Shown here: piece by piece, positions 19,852 through 30,205 of the stretch | Numbering within the stretch: position 1 is the first letter of the stretch | Layout: every line of letters begins with the position of its first letter | Source: Metamycoplasma equirhinis | Lineage (GTDB): Bacteria > Bacillota_I > Bacilli_A > Mycoplasmatales > Metamycoplasmataceae | Reading direction: 5' to 3' | Assembly (NCBI RefSeq): GCF_006385185.1 | Contig: NZ_VFIX01000005.1 | Coordinates: 20,015 to 84,014 of the forward strand | DNA length: 64,000 bases | Translations under genes and position numbers: made by a program | The notes under the pieces: generated by a model | Database searches by the model: none | What the model was told of the DNA's origin: nothing | What the model saw: the letters and a program-made list of their open reading frames with translations, nothing else

Positions 19852-20439
19852 ATGAATTTACAAACAAAACTATTGTATTTTATATTAGCAATTCTTATTA
19901 TTGTTTCGTTAATTATTATTATTAACTACGCATATAATTTTATTAAAAAAATAGAAACTAATAAATCATTTAAAAAACAACTTGGCCAATCGACCCGAAT
20001 TAGAGTTGTTTATCAATTAAAAGAAGCTATTGAATATCTAGCTAAAACAAAAACCGGCGCAATTATTACAATCGAAAATAAAGATAACTTGGATTTACTA
20101 AGAACCGACGGAATTATTATTGATGCCAACATTTCTTCGTCGCTAATTATTACTATTTTCAATAAACACACACCATTACATGATGGCGCAATTATTATTC
20201 GCAATAATAAAATTTATTACGCAGCAACATATTATAAAATTACTAAAAAATCAATTGATAATAGATATGGCGCAAGACATAGAGCTGCGATGGGCATTAG
20301 TGAATTATGCGATGCAACTACAATTGTTGTTAGTGAAGAGACTGGCGGAATAACGATAGCCAAAAACGGTCTTTTTACTTCTGTATCATTAGAAAATTTA
20401 CAAGGAACTTTATTTGATCTATTCAAAGATACCGAATAA
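19852..20439 (+). CDS. cdaA: Diadenylate cyclase (c-di-AMP synthase, CdaM/CdaA-like)
   Basis: The 195-residue protein has one N-terminal transmembrane helix (about residues 8-28), a short coiled linker and a DisA_N cyclase domain. The catalytic DGA is in HTPLHDGAIII and the RHR motif in GARHRAAMG. The domain ends with an LFDLF helix. Two ATP are condensed to c-di-AMP, which controls potassium and osmotic balance in Firmicutes and mollicutes. A single helix instead of three resembles the M. pneumoniae CdaM type. The partner genes cdaR and glmM found in Firmicutes operons are absent. Confidence 0.92.
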   Translation: MNLQTKLLYFILAILIIVSLIIIINYAYNFIKKIETNKSFKKQLGQSTRIRVVYQLKEAIEYLAKTKTGAIITIENKDNLDLLRTDGIIIDANISSSLIITIFNKHTPLHDGAIIIRNNKIYYAATYYKITKKSIDNRYGARHRAAMGISELCDATTIVVSEETGGITIAKNGLFTSVSLENLQGTLFDLFKDTE

Positions 20440-20475
20440 AGTTTTTTATTTTAAAAAAAATTAAATTATTAATGT

Positions 20476-20745
20476 TATAATATTCGCGCAAGATTTATTA
20501 GCATTACATTTTATGCATGTTTATTGTCTTGTCACTAATAAAGTTATTACTATTTTGTTTTGTGTTTTATAGTGTTCCCCTTTTTCTATAATTATCACTT
20601 TCCCAATGTAGTCATTTTTATTACTTTTATATTCATCCTATTTCCTTTTTTATTTGAGTTTGTTTAACTCAACATTGTGTATTTGTAGTAATAACTTATT
20701 TATTAATTAAAAATTGTGAGACAGCGTGCAAGCGCTGTTTTTATT
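20476..20745 (+). ncRNA. Candidate structured RNA or 3' untranslated region between cdaA and tuf
   Basis: No gene fits this stretch. A TG-TATAAT extended -10 box is at 20473-20481, with no good -35. AAGTTATTACTA (20541-20552) and TAGTAATAACTT (20686-20697) make a perfect 12-pair long-range helix enclosing 133 pyrimidine-rich bases. GAGTT/AACTC form a smaller hairpin, and ACAGCG/CGCTGT (20721-20738) plus T-run is a terminator. Promoter, closing helix and terminator together suggest a transcribed RNA of about 255 bases. It does not show the SRP RNA, tmRNA or RNase P signatures I can recognise. Confidence 0.35.
20720..20745 (+). terminator. Terminator downstream of cdaA / candidate RNA
   Basis: ACAGCG (20721-20726) and CGCTGT (20733-20738) with a six-base loop are followed by T-rich sequence. 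Confidence 0.75.
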
Positions 20746-20882
20746 ATTTATAATAAATAATTGTTCAAAGTTAATTAACCAAATAAAAATAATACAAATA
20801 CTATATAATTTAATTTAAATAAATTTAATAACGTAAAAAATGTTTTTTTTGTTAAAATTAACATTGCTATGAATATGTTGTA

Positions 20883-20961
20883 AACTGCGTTTTTGGACAG
20901 GATATAGATGTAAGGCTATGCTTTGGTAGGTTAAACGCGTTTAATCAAGATTAAAAATCTT
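20883..20961 (+). promoter_or_regulatory. Structured 5' leader of tuf
   Basis: AAACTGCGTT (20883-20892) pairs with AACGCGTTT (20934-20942) with one bulge, enclosing a G-rich stretch of about 40 bases. A second hairpin AAGATT/AATCTT follows (20947-20961), about 50 bases before the tuf start. The GC content of this element is clearly above the surroundings, which suggests a functional RNA leader. The upstream promoter (around 20855-20880) is not clear enough to call. Confidence 0.4.
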
Positions 20962-21012
20962 ATTACATATAAATATATTATTAAAAATATCTATTATGAA
21001 AGGAAAAACAAA

Positions 21013-22206
21013 ATGGCAAAATTAGATTTTGACCGTTCAAAACCACACGTAAACATTGGTACAATCGGACACGTTGACCACGGTAAGACAACATTAACCG
21101 CTGCTATTGCAACAGTATTGTCAAAAAAAGGTTTATCAGAAGCTAAAGACTATGCAGCTATTGATAATGCACCAGAAGAAAAAGCACGTGGAATTACTAT
21201 TAATACTTCACACATTGAATATCAAAGTGAAAAACGTCACTATGCTCACGTTGACTGTCCAGGTCACGCTGACTACGTTAAAAACATGATTACTGGTGCC
21301 GCACAAATGGATGGAGCTATCCTTGTTGTTGCTGCTACAGATGGCCCTATGCCACAAACTCGTGAACACATTCTTTTAGCAAAACAAGTTGGTCTTCCTA
21401 AGATCGTTGTTTTCTTAAACAAAATTGATATGTTTAAAGAAGATGAAAGAGACGAAATGGTTGGACTAGTTGAAATGGATGTTCGTGGATTACTATCAGA
21501 ATACGGATTCGATGGTGACAACGCTCCTATTATCGCTGGTTCAGCTCTAAAGGCCCTACAAGGCGATGCAGCATATGAAGAAAAAGTTATGGAACTAATT
21601 GATGCAGTTGATAACTACATTGATGAACCAAAAAGAGAAACTGATAAACCATTTTTAATGGCTGTTGAAGACGTATTTACAATTACAGGTCGTGGAACCG
21701 TTGCTACTGGTAGAGTTGAACGTGGGGTTTTACAAATTAACGAAGAAGTTGAAATTGTTGGATTACACCCAACCAAAAAAACAGTTGTAACAGGAATTGA
21801 AATGTTCCGTAAAAACTTAAAAGAAGCACAAGCTGGAGATAACGCTGGTTTATTACTACGTGGTATTGAAAGAAGCGAAGTTGAACGTGGACAAGTTTTA
21901 GCAAAACCTAAAACAATTATTCCTCACACAGAATTTGAAGCAACAGTTTATGTTCTTAAAAAAGAAGAAGGCGGACGTCACACTCCATTCTTCCAAAACT
22001 ATAAACCACAATTCTACTTCCGTACAACAGACGTTACTGGTGGAATCGAATTTAAACCAGGACGTGAAATGGTTATGCCTGGCGATAACGTTGAACTAAC
22101 AGTTAAATTAATCGCTCCTATTGCTGTTGAAGAAGGTACTAAGTTCTCAATCCGTGAAGGTGGAAGAACAGTTGGCGCCGGCTCAGTTACAAAAATTCTT
22201 AAATAG
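21013..22206 (+). CDS. tuf: Elongation factor Tu
   Basis: The 397-residue GTPase delivers aminoacyl-tRNA to the ribosome. The G1 loop is GHVDHGKTT, the switch region [14 protein letters not shown]3 DCPGHADY, G4 NKID and G5 SALKAL. Domains 2 and 3 are complete up to GSVTKILK. The codons are the most regular in the window, in line with high expression, and TGA is not used. It is transcribed alone with its own leader and terminator. EF-Tu is also a surface-exposed adhesin in several mycoplasmas (known for the family, not shown here). Confidence 0.99.
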   Translation: MAKLDFDRSKPHVNIGTIGHVDHGKTTLTAAIATVLSKKGLSEAKDYAAIDNAPEEKARGITINTSHIEYQSEKRHYAHVDCPGHADYVKNMITGAAQMDGAILVVAATDGPMPQTREHILLAKQVGLPKIVVFLNKIDMFKEDERDEMVGLVEMDVRGLLSEYGFDGDNAPIIAGSALKALQGDAAYEEKVMELIDAVDNYIDEPKRETDKPFLMAVEDVFTITGRGTVATGRVERGVLQINEEVEIVGLHPTKKTVVTGIEMFRKNLKEAQAGDNAGLLLRGIERSEVERGQVLAKPKTIIPHTEFEATVYVLKKEEGGRHTPFFQNYKPQFYFRTTDVTGGIEFKPGREMVMPGDNVELTVKLIAPIAVEEGTKFSIREGGRTVGAGSVTKILK

Positions 22207-22225
22207 TTTAAAAAAACAAATAATG

Positions 22226-22252
22226 CCAAGCAATATAAATGCTTGGTTTTTT
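22226..22252 (+). terminator. Terminator of tuf
   Basis: CCAAGCA (22226-22232) and TGCTTGG (22240-22246) form a stem with a 7-base loop followed by TTTTTTG. Confidence 0.9.
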
Positions 22253-23023
22253 GTTTTTATGGCGAAAAATCTAAAATCATTCATTCGAATCAATATAGTA
22301 AATTAATTATGTGAAAATAACTTTCACCATAATAATATGAAATCTAGTAATTGGAAATTTACATTCGAAAATAATTAAAACTTGAATATTGAATACATAA
22401 TTAAACATCAAAAAATAGTTAATAATTTTTCATAAAATTATATTTTCTCATTTTTTGTCATTATAAAAAAGTATAAAAATTTGAGATTGCAAAAAGCAGT
22501 GTAAACAAGAAAAGAAAATTAATATTTTGCAATATTAAAAAACAAGTTAGGTATTTTTATGATTTTACAAATTTCTTATCTTATTGACGAAAAGATTAGC
22601 AAAATAAACGTACTAAACTTTTCGAAAATCAATTATTGGAAAATATATTGAACTAAAATGCTGTTCACTCATTTAGGGTAAAAAACAAAAAACACAAGAA
22701 TTTGGTTAAGTCTGATTTTAAAAAAGAGTTAAATATTGTAATTGATTTAAGCAAAATTTATAAGAAAGTAATATACTTTTCTAAAATACTTTTTGACTTA
22801 ATTTTAGTAACAAAAAGCATTAAATAGAAATAATATTCTCAAAGTTATTATAACAAATTAATATTTACACGAATGGAATTGATGTTAGTTATAACTTTGA
22901 AGGTATAATATTTTTAAAATCATGTGCCTTTAAAAACAACAAATTTAAATATTAATAGTAAAAAAAGTATATAATAAGTTGACAAAAAAAATAAAGCGCT
23001 TTAAAGCTCATTAAATTTTTAAA
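22253..23023. other. Gene-free AT-rich stretch, possibly a decayed gene
   Basis: No convincing gene is seen in about 770 bases. A 42-codon frame opens at ATG 22559 (MILQISYLIDEKISKINVLN) and stops at TAA. A second frame directly after it continues with KKHKNLVKSDFKKELNIVID and stops near 22827. Two such adjacent frames in different phase could be remains of one inactivated gene, but no family is recognised. No repeats or RNA signatures were seen. Confidence 0.3.
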
Positions 23024-23052
23024 AAAACGCCTAATTTCGGTGTTTTTTTTAT
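23024..23052 (+). terminator. Terminator-like hairpin upstream of the P37-like operon
   Basis: AACGCC / GGTGTT (one G-T pair) with a seven-base loop, flanked by an A run and eight T. It may end a short upstream transcript that starts near TTGACA at 22979-22984. Confidence 0.55.
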
Positions 23053-23120
23053 TACTTAATTTATTTCTTTTAGTATACTTTTGTACGGAAATTAAATATA
23101 AAAAAAGGAAAAAGGAAAAA

Positions 23121-24416
23121 ATGAAAATATCAAGTAAAAAAAGGTTTTTATTACCTACTATTTTAACATTAACATTATTGCCAACTGTTTCACTAGTTGC
23201 TGCTTCTTGCGGCAAAACGGACAAATTTGCGGCAATTAAGACTGCTGGTTATGCTGATTCAATGACAAAATTAGCAAATGGTAGCATTACTGTTGCTGGC
23301 GCTTGGTCTGACGCAAGATTTTACGCAGGCAAAGAAGCTGACAATTTATTAGCTATTGGCGCAACAGAATATATTTCAAATGATGGAATTCAATCAAGAA
23401 AAGATCTAAAAAAAGGCGATATTGAAATTATTCAAAAAATTTTTATTGAAGTAGTTAAAAAAGCCGAAGCCGAAGCCAAAAAGGGTACTGAGGGAAATTT
23501 AACTTATAAGGATGACAAAGGAAAATTAAATAGTATTTTTAAAATATATAACCATGATGGTTATTCAGCGGTAGGATATGATGCCGAAATTGCCTACAAT
23601 ATTGCCGGAGACAAGAAAAAAGCATATACAAACAAGCCACAAGATGGCAACGAATATTTTAAAGAGGAAGGTGGCAAAATAGTTGCCGCTAGTTCTAAAA
23701 CTTTAAAAATACAATTCATCCCATCTTCTGACGCCTCTTTAGTGACTAGAGCAACGCAAAAATTATTAAAATATTTTAAGGAAGATCTAAAACTCGCAAA
23801 TATTGATATATCAGTTTCTGCTGATTACAATGCAGCAGCACAATTTTTAGCAAGTGGATCAATTGATGTGGCTTTTTTGCCAATTGATACTTGAGCAAAA
23901 TTATCAGGTGATTCAAACTTCATTTTACAAGCTGGTAGAGATGTGCAAATTATTGACCCCTATAAAAGTTTGACAAATAGTTCACAACCTAAGTTTGGAG
24001 CTGACGATGAAAAATTATTAGTTGAGGCATTTAATTTCTATAAGAAATTTAATAAAGCGGCTGATAATAAGAGAGCACTTTATATTAATCAAAATAAATC
24101 AGAAAACCCACAAGAAACTTCTGAAGGATATCCAGAAACTCTAAAAAACTTCATTGATGAATTAACTAAAGATAATAAAGAATTGCCAAAGGTGGGATAC
24201 TACCGTTCATATATATATGCCCACAAAAACTCAAAAATTGCGCAATTAGTGCTTAAAGCATTAAAAGAACAAGGTTCAAACTGGCAATTAGAATGAAAAG
24301 ACGTTAAAGATGAAATTATTTATGGATATACATCAACAACATCTGCAGCCTCATTTTCATATCCAGAACAATGATTCAAAAAACACTTTAAAGGATTTGA
24401 AAGTTTTCTTAAATAA
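23121..24416 (+). CDS. P37/Cypl-type substrate-binding lipoprotein (PhnD-like family)
   Basis: The 431-residue lipoprotein has a basic N-terminus, hydrophobic helix and lipobox ending at Cys30 (VAASC). The mature part is a PhnD/P37-type periplasmic-binding fold, visible in IQFIPSSDASLVTRATQKLL and FLASGSIDVAFLPIDTW. In M. hyorhinis, P37 (Cypl) is the receptor of the p37-p29-p69 transporter and was crystallised with bound thiamine pyrophosphate (established knowledge). The same three-gene order follows here. The start at 23121 has AAAAAGGAAAAA before it. The ligand in this organism is inferred as thiamine derivatives or organophosphonates. Confidence 0.85.
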
Positions 24417-24432
24417 TTAAAATATAAATAAA

Positions 24433-25341
24433 ATGACAAACATAAAAAAGATAAATAAAAAAGATACAACAAATATTACTTCAAAACAAGATTGAGATAT
24501 AGTTTGACAAAATGCCTCAAAAGTTTATCCAAACGGAACAAAAGGTTTGACTAATCTCAATCTTTCTATTAAACAGGGTGAATTTGTTGCTGTAATCGGT
24601 CTTTCCGGAGCTGGTAAGACAACATTAATTAAAACTGTTAATAAAATTAGCGCCATTACTTCCGGCGAATTAACGGTTGGTCCATACAATGTAAACAAAT
24701 TGAAAGGTAATAAATTAAGAGAATTTCGAACCAAAATCGGAATGATTTTTCAAAATTATAATTTAGTTGAAAACATTTCAGTTATGCAAAATGTTTTAGC
24801 TGCAAGATTGCCACAAATGAATAAATTTCGCGCATTATTTGGTATTTATAGTAAAAAAGACATTGCATTGGCATATGAATGTCTAGCTAAAGTAAACATT
24901 TTAGAAAACGCATATGATTTAGCAAAAGATTTGAGTGGTGGTCAAATGCAACGTGTAGCGCTAGCAAGAACATTGGCGCAAAAACCTAAAATAATATTAG
25001 CTGATGAACCTGTGGGCGCATTAGATCCAATTATGGCAAAAAGCGTTATGGATGGCTTTTTAATAGCTAATAAATTAGATAAAATTACAATCGTTGCTAA
25101 TTTGCATCACGTCGATTTAGCCTTGCAATATGCGGATCGAATTATTGGTGTAAAAAAAGGAAAAATAATTTTCGATGATTCATGAGATAAAGTTAATTTA
25201 GATAAATTGAAAGAAATTTACGGCGAAAAATTAGAACAATTTGATAAAGAACAATTTGTTGAAAATCACAGAAAAAGACACATTGTTCAAGAAGAAATTA
25301 TTAATAAAATTAATTTATTAAAAACTGATGCAAAAAAATAG
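24433..25341 (+). CDS. P29-type ABC transporter ATPase (PhnC-like)
   Basis: The 302-residue ATPase has Walker A GLSGAGKT near residue 58, Q-loop IFQNYNL, signature DLSGGQMQR, Walker B IILADEP and the D-loop VGALDPI. The switch histidine lies in ANLHHVDLAL. This set is typical of PhnC and P29. A hydrophilic N-terminal extension of about 20 residues and a charged C-terminal tail of about 60 flank the core. The gene begins 16 bases after the receptor stop, and its end overlaps the permease ATG by 14 bases. Confidence 0.92.
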
Positions 25342-27517
25342 TCAATCTCCTTCTTCAAAAGTTCTAAATGAAAGCCGCTTTGAAAAATTGATAAACTTTT
25401 TTCAACCTAAATTTACCGATATTAATAATCAAAAAGTTGTTAAAAAATTTCCATGAGATAAAATTTTAGCTTCACTTTTAATAATAGTATTATTTATTGG
25501 CTTTTTTACTTTAATTAAGCCAGATTTTCAAAATTGAAAAATATTCTGAAAATCAATTGCTAAATTTTTTGAAATAAATAAAGTAATTGAAATCGGAATT
25601 TCAAAATTCACCCCACTTGACACTTTTAAAAGATCATTACAATTTTTATGAACAACAGTCTCATATTCGGTTTTAGGGACGATTTTGGGTATGGTGGTTT
25701 CTGTACCGCTTGCGCTACTAAGTTCTAAAAATTTTATTAAAAATAAATTTATTTTTATTCCGTTTCGAATAATTATGTCAATTATTCGCGCGGTTCCGCC
25801 AGTTGTATTTGCCTTCATTTTTTCATTTTTATTTTCAAATTCATTGGCAGCTACATTTTCTATTGCAGTTTTCGTGTGTTCTTTAATGACAAAATGATTA
25901 TATGAAGATTTGGATACATACGACATTAGTGCATATCAAGGTATGCAAGCAATTGGAAATGGTAAAATTCTAGCTTTTAAAAAATCTATTTTTCCATATC
26001 TAAGTAAAAGAATTGTTTCATATGGATTTTATTCATTTGAAATGGTTGTAAGATTTGCAGCAATTTTATCTATTGTCGGCATTCCTACTATCGGACAATT
26101 ATTAAGTGATAATTATGCCTCAATAGACAAATTTTCGCATATATCAATTGTTTTATGAACCTTAATTTCATTAATGATTTTAATTGAATTATTAAATTAT
26201 GTTATTAAGAAATATATTTTAGAATTTACACCAAAACATCCAAATATTGATGCTAAATTACCTTTTTCAGAACAAGTTAATCAACTAAAAAGGCAAAAAT
26301 CTAAAATTTATATTTTTAAAATTATTATTGCTATATTTATTGCAATTATATTCATTGCTACACTGTTACAAATTGAATGAAAATTGGGCAACTCTGTTAA
26401 AATAATTCAATTTGAAACCGGAATGCAAAAACTTTTTAATCCTGATTGAAGTTTATTTAGAGAATTTTCTGGTTCAAAAACCAACCCTATTCCGCTTGGT
26501 TTTGAAGCTTTATTAATCGCTTTGGCCTCTTCAATAATTGGCTTTATATTTGCTTTTGCAATTGGTATATTTGCAGCAAAAAATATTAGCGGGTATTTTT
26601 CATATATTTTCAAGTTTGTTATCATTGTTTTAAGAGCTATACCAGCCTTTACGTTTGCTTTACTATTCTTAATTTTATCAAAAGAGTCAAGAATGTTTGC
26701 TGGTGTACTAGCTTTGGGTATTCACTCTATAGGTATGCTTGGAAAATTAATTATGGAATCAGTTGAAAAAATTCCAAGAAAAATATTCCAATCTTTAGAC
26801 TCGATTGGCGCAACTTGATTTCAAAAAGTTAAGTTTGGTGTGGTCAAGGCAATTTTACCTCAAGCACTATCAAATTTACTTTATAGAATCGAGATAAATT
26901 TTAAATCAACTGTTGTAATCGGAGCTGTAGGTGCTAGTGAATTTGGATTCCAAGTGTTTACTTACTCGGGCAATTCTATGGAATGAGATAAATTATCTTC
27001 ATATTTAATATTCACAATTGTGGTACTTTTAATATTAGAGCAAATCTCAAATATTTTACGTTCAAAAATTATGACCGGCTATTTCTTTACTCAAGACGTT
27101 TGATTTAAACGTATGATAAGAGAAAAAATGTACATTAAAGCATTAGCGATATGCAATAGTAATGATGATATCTTTTTAAATGAAACACGTTATGTTAAAT
27201 ATGTATTAGCTAAACATAAATTTGATAAATTGCCACTTCTTTCCTTAAATAATTTACCGCTTTTATCCTCAATTTCAGATGCGCAACTTATTGACTTAAA
27301 AAATAATGTAAGAAATAAAGAAAATTTAATCAAAAAAAATATGAAACTCATTTCTCAAAATCTCAAAAAATTAAAAAGTGACGTTTGCCGCGAAACACTC
27401 GCAAATGCCTCGACACAAATTAAAAAATGGCAAATATTTAAACGCAATAAAATAGTTAGAAAATCTATTAAATATGCTGTTGAAAAATACTTTGAATCGT
27501 TTGTGAGAATCTACTAA
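25328..27517 (+). CDS. P69-type fused double ABC permease (PhnE-PhnE)
   Basis: The 729-residue membrane protein contains two PhnE-like permease halves in one chain. The first spans about residues 45-300 with coupling loop YQGMQAIGNGKILAFKKSIFP. The second spans about 335-600 with IFQSLDSIGATWFQKVKFG and ends in a hydrophobic stretch. A charged cytoplasmic tail of about 140 residues follows, with many Lys and Asn and no recognised domain. Each half has five to six helices, so one polypeptide can make the whole channel. M. hyorhinis P69 is the known analogue. The stop codon overlaps the ATG of the DHH gene (TAATG). Confidence 0.88.
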
Positions 27518-28446
27518 TGAAATTAAAAGAAAAATTTGTTAAATTTTGAGAATACATTAAATCAGCTAAAAAAATATCTTTATTTACTCATGTTGAGCCA
27601 GATGGAGATACATTGGGCACTGCAATTGCATTAAAGCATTTAATTATTCTTAATGAACCTAACAAAGATGTTAAAATTTCCGGCGGCGATTTTCCTAGAA
27701 ATTTGAAATTTTTAATTGACGAACCAATCGATTTAATAAGTGAGAAATTTTTTTGTGAATCACTAAAAATCGTAGTTGATACATCAACACAGAAAAGAAT
27801 ATTTGACACGCGAGTTAATCCTCAAGAGTCATTAAAATTGGACCATCATCCTTGCGAAGGCAAATGATTATTTGAAATTGGTGGTGACAAGTGACCCGCT
27901 ACAGGGCAATTACTTACAAATATGATTAGATCCTTAAAATTGAAGGTAAACAAAAATGTTTTAGAAGGACTTGCTGTAGCGATTCTAACTGATACGGAAA
28001 ATTTCAAAGAAAGAAATGTATCTGCAGAAACATTTTTGGCCATGAAATTTTTACTATCAAATGGTCTAGATTATGCTAATTTACTTAAAAAAATGCAACT
28101 CTCTAACGAAGAAAATAATTTTATATTTGAAGCAATACAAAACAAAAAAACTCATGATATAGTCACATATATTGTTGTAGACAAAGTAGTTACAAATGAT
28201 ATTGCCAGACCGTTGGTTGCAAAATTTGTCGAAATTTCAAATACAGAAGTTTTACTAGCTTTTTTAAAACGAAAAGAAGGCGATTACCGTTGCGAAATTC
28301 GTTCAAAAACAAATTTTAATGTATCAAAAATTGCAACACATTTTGGCGGTGGCGGTCATTTTAATTCTTCTGGTTTTATCCAAAAAGATTTACAAAATAT
28401 TTCAGAAATTTTACAATATATTAATCAAGAGGAATACAAAAAATAG
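27517..28446 (+). CDS. DHH/DHHA1 family phosphoesterase (NrnA or PdeM-like)
   Basis: The 309-residue protein has the DHH motif I THVEPDGDTLGTAIAL, motif III LDHHPC and the DHHA1 substrate-binding GGGGHFNSSGF near the C-terminus. Motif II Asp lies in VVDTSTQKR. Manganese-dependent members degrade nanoRNA, pAp or linear/cyclic di-AMP. M. pneumoniae PdeM, a related DHH protein, hydrolyses c-di-AMP (established). Since a diadenylate cyclase is encoded in the same window, a c-di-AMP or pApA role is plausible but not proven. It is co-transcribed with the P37-type transporter through a one-base overlap. Confidence 0.85.
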
Positions 28447-28455
28447 ATAAGAATG

Positions 28456-28490
28456 TATATCATTAATTCGTGATATATATTTTTATTTTT
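28456..28490 (+). terminator. Terminator of the P37-type operon
   Basis: TATATCA (28456-28462) and TGATATA (28471-28477) form a stem followed by ATTTTTATTTTT. A second hairpin (GAGACTA / TAGTCTC, 28491-28514) lies directly behind it without a T run. Confidence 0.7.
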
Positions 28491-28570
28491 GAGACTAATG
28501 CAACGTGTAGTCTCAATGTTTCGTAAAATAAATAAATTTATATTTAGGTTTAGTAAAATATTAATTAACC

Positions 28571-29305
28571 ATGAAAAAAAAGTTTGCTCCCTTTTATTTA
28601 GCTGCTCCGCTAGTTGCATTAACTAGTATAATTCCTATTACAGTAGCATGTAAAAATAAATCTAAAGATCCAAATGAATTAACATTACCACAAAATGAAA
28701 CCCAAAAATATTTAGAAATTAAAACTCAATTTGAAAAACTTAGCATTCTAGATTTAGATAATATGATTTTTCCTAATAATTTTGATAATTATCTGGGCAG
28801 CGAATATTTTAATAATTTTGCAAAAACATGAGCTTTTGGTAGTGATGATTATGAAAAAGCAAAAACTATTGATAAAACAAAGGAATTTTTAAAAAATGAT
28901 TCGGGATTTTTAAAATTTCTAAAGGAAAAGAATTATGAAACATTTTTTAATATTAATTTTAAAATAATTTTGAGAACGCAATATTTATATTCAACTTTAT
29001 TATTTAAATTCTTTTTATTGCCGAAATACCAATTTGAAATTATGCAAACCAAATCTAATTCTGAATATTTCAACTTTAAATATTACGCAACCATTAATAG
29101 ATTTGTTTATCCTAATCAATTTAAATATGAAACCCCGGAAGACAGCTCTACGCGAAGATTTTTCAAAATTGCATCATATGTTGTGCCAGCTATTGCGGTT
29201 ATAGGCTTAGCAACTTATATTGGTGTGGCAATTGCAATTAAAAAGCGTAAACAAAAAGTAGAACGAAGGAAACATGAGTGAAACAACTTTAAAGCCGATA
29301 AATAA
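28571..29305 (+). CDS. Lipoprotein with a C-terminal membrane helix, hypothetical
   Basis: The 244-residue product has a lipoprotein signal with the lipobox ITVAC (Cys27) and a second hydrophobic helix at about residues 199-222, followed by a strongly basic tail KKRKQKVERR. Lipid at one end and a stop-transfer helix at the other would make a surface loop of about 170 residues held at both ends. The frame continues through TGA (29279) to TAA at 29305. The gene therefore overlaps the HAD gene by 32 bases in another phase. No family is recognised. Confidence 0.65.
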
Positions 29306-30188
29306 TAAGAAACCAATTATTTTTTCAGATGTTGATGGCACAATATATGAAAATTTTAATTTGTTAGATGCAACTTTAAATGATATTCATTTTGCGGTCA
29401 AAAATGGCGCAGATTTTAATATTTGCACGGGAAACGCTATAGAAGAAAGAATGTACAATCTTGCTAAACAACTCAAATCAAAATTTATAATTGGATCATC
29501 CGGTGCACAGATATATGATAGAGATTTGGGTAAAATTATTAAATCATGAAAGATATCGTTTGATTCGTTGAAAAAAATTATTGCTTTAGTTAAGGGCCAA
29601 AAATATCAAATGATTTTTTGGGATAATGAAAAATACTTTTACTTATTTGATCATCCAAAAAGCGTTAAAATAATTTGCTCGTATCATTTTTCAACACCTG
29701 AAAGGCTTCAAAAGATTCCTAAGTTATATCAAGGCGAATATATCGAACCAGTAAAAATTGAATTATATTCATTAACTAATTATGAAACTGAAGCTGGCGC
29801 TAATGAAATTTATGAGCGTATTAAAAATGTTGAAAATGTAACTATTGTACCTACAGCATGTAATGTGGAAATTTCGGCCAAAAATATTACAAAATGAAGT
29901 GCTATTGAATGATTAATGAAAAATAATTATATTGAGACTAAAATTGAAGATATTATGACGATCGGTGATAGTAATAATGATTTTACGATGCTACAACACA
30001 CCCAATATTCTTATGCTATGGCTAATAGTAGCGCCAAAATTTTAGATATTGCACATTTTTTTACGAGTTCTGTCGAACAAAATGGCTTAGGAGAAGCGAT
30101 TTTGGATTACTTATATCGTTTAAAGAATATTGTAAAAAAATATATGTTACATGAATTTCAAAATCAAAGAAATAATTCCAATGAATAA
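29274..30188 (+). CDS. HAD-superfamily hydrolase, Cof type (sugar-phosphate/FMN phosphatase-like)
   Basis: The 304-residue phosphatase shows the HAD nucleophile motif IIFSDVDGTIYENF at about residues 15-28 and the motif IV MTIGDSNNDFTML, with a C2B cap domain in between. The Cof/IIB subfamily dephosphorylates sugar phosphates, FMN or pyridoxal phosphate with low specificity. The substrate cannot be told. The start overlaps the end of the upstream lipoprotein gene, with GAAGGAAAC as ribosome binding site. It is 17 bases ahead of the small acidic protein gene. Confidence 0.87.
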
Positions 30189-30205
30189 TATAATAGGAGA
30201 TAGAA

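Noticed and set aside
20476-20745. tmRNA or SRP RNA gene between cdaA and tuf
   Set aside because: No tRNA-like ends with TTCGA and CCA, no tag reading frame and no SRP core were seen, so only a generic structured RNA is proposed.
23100-28450. Phosphonate uptake operon (phnCDE)
   Set aside because: The proteins are PhnD/C/E-like, but the P37-P29-P69 layout and the absence of phosphonate genes make thiamine-type or other substrates at least as likely.
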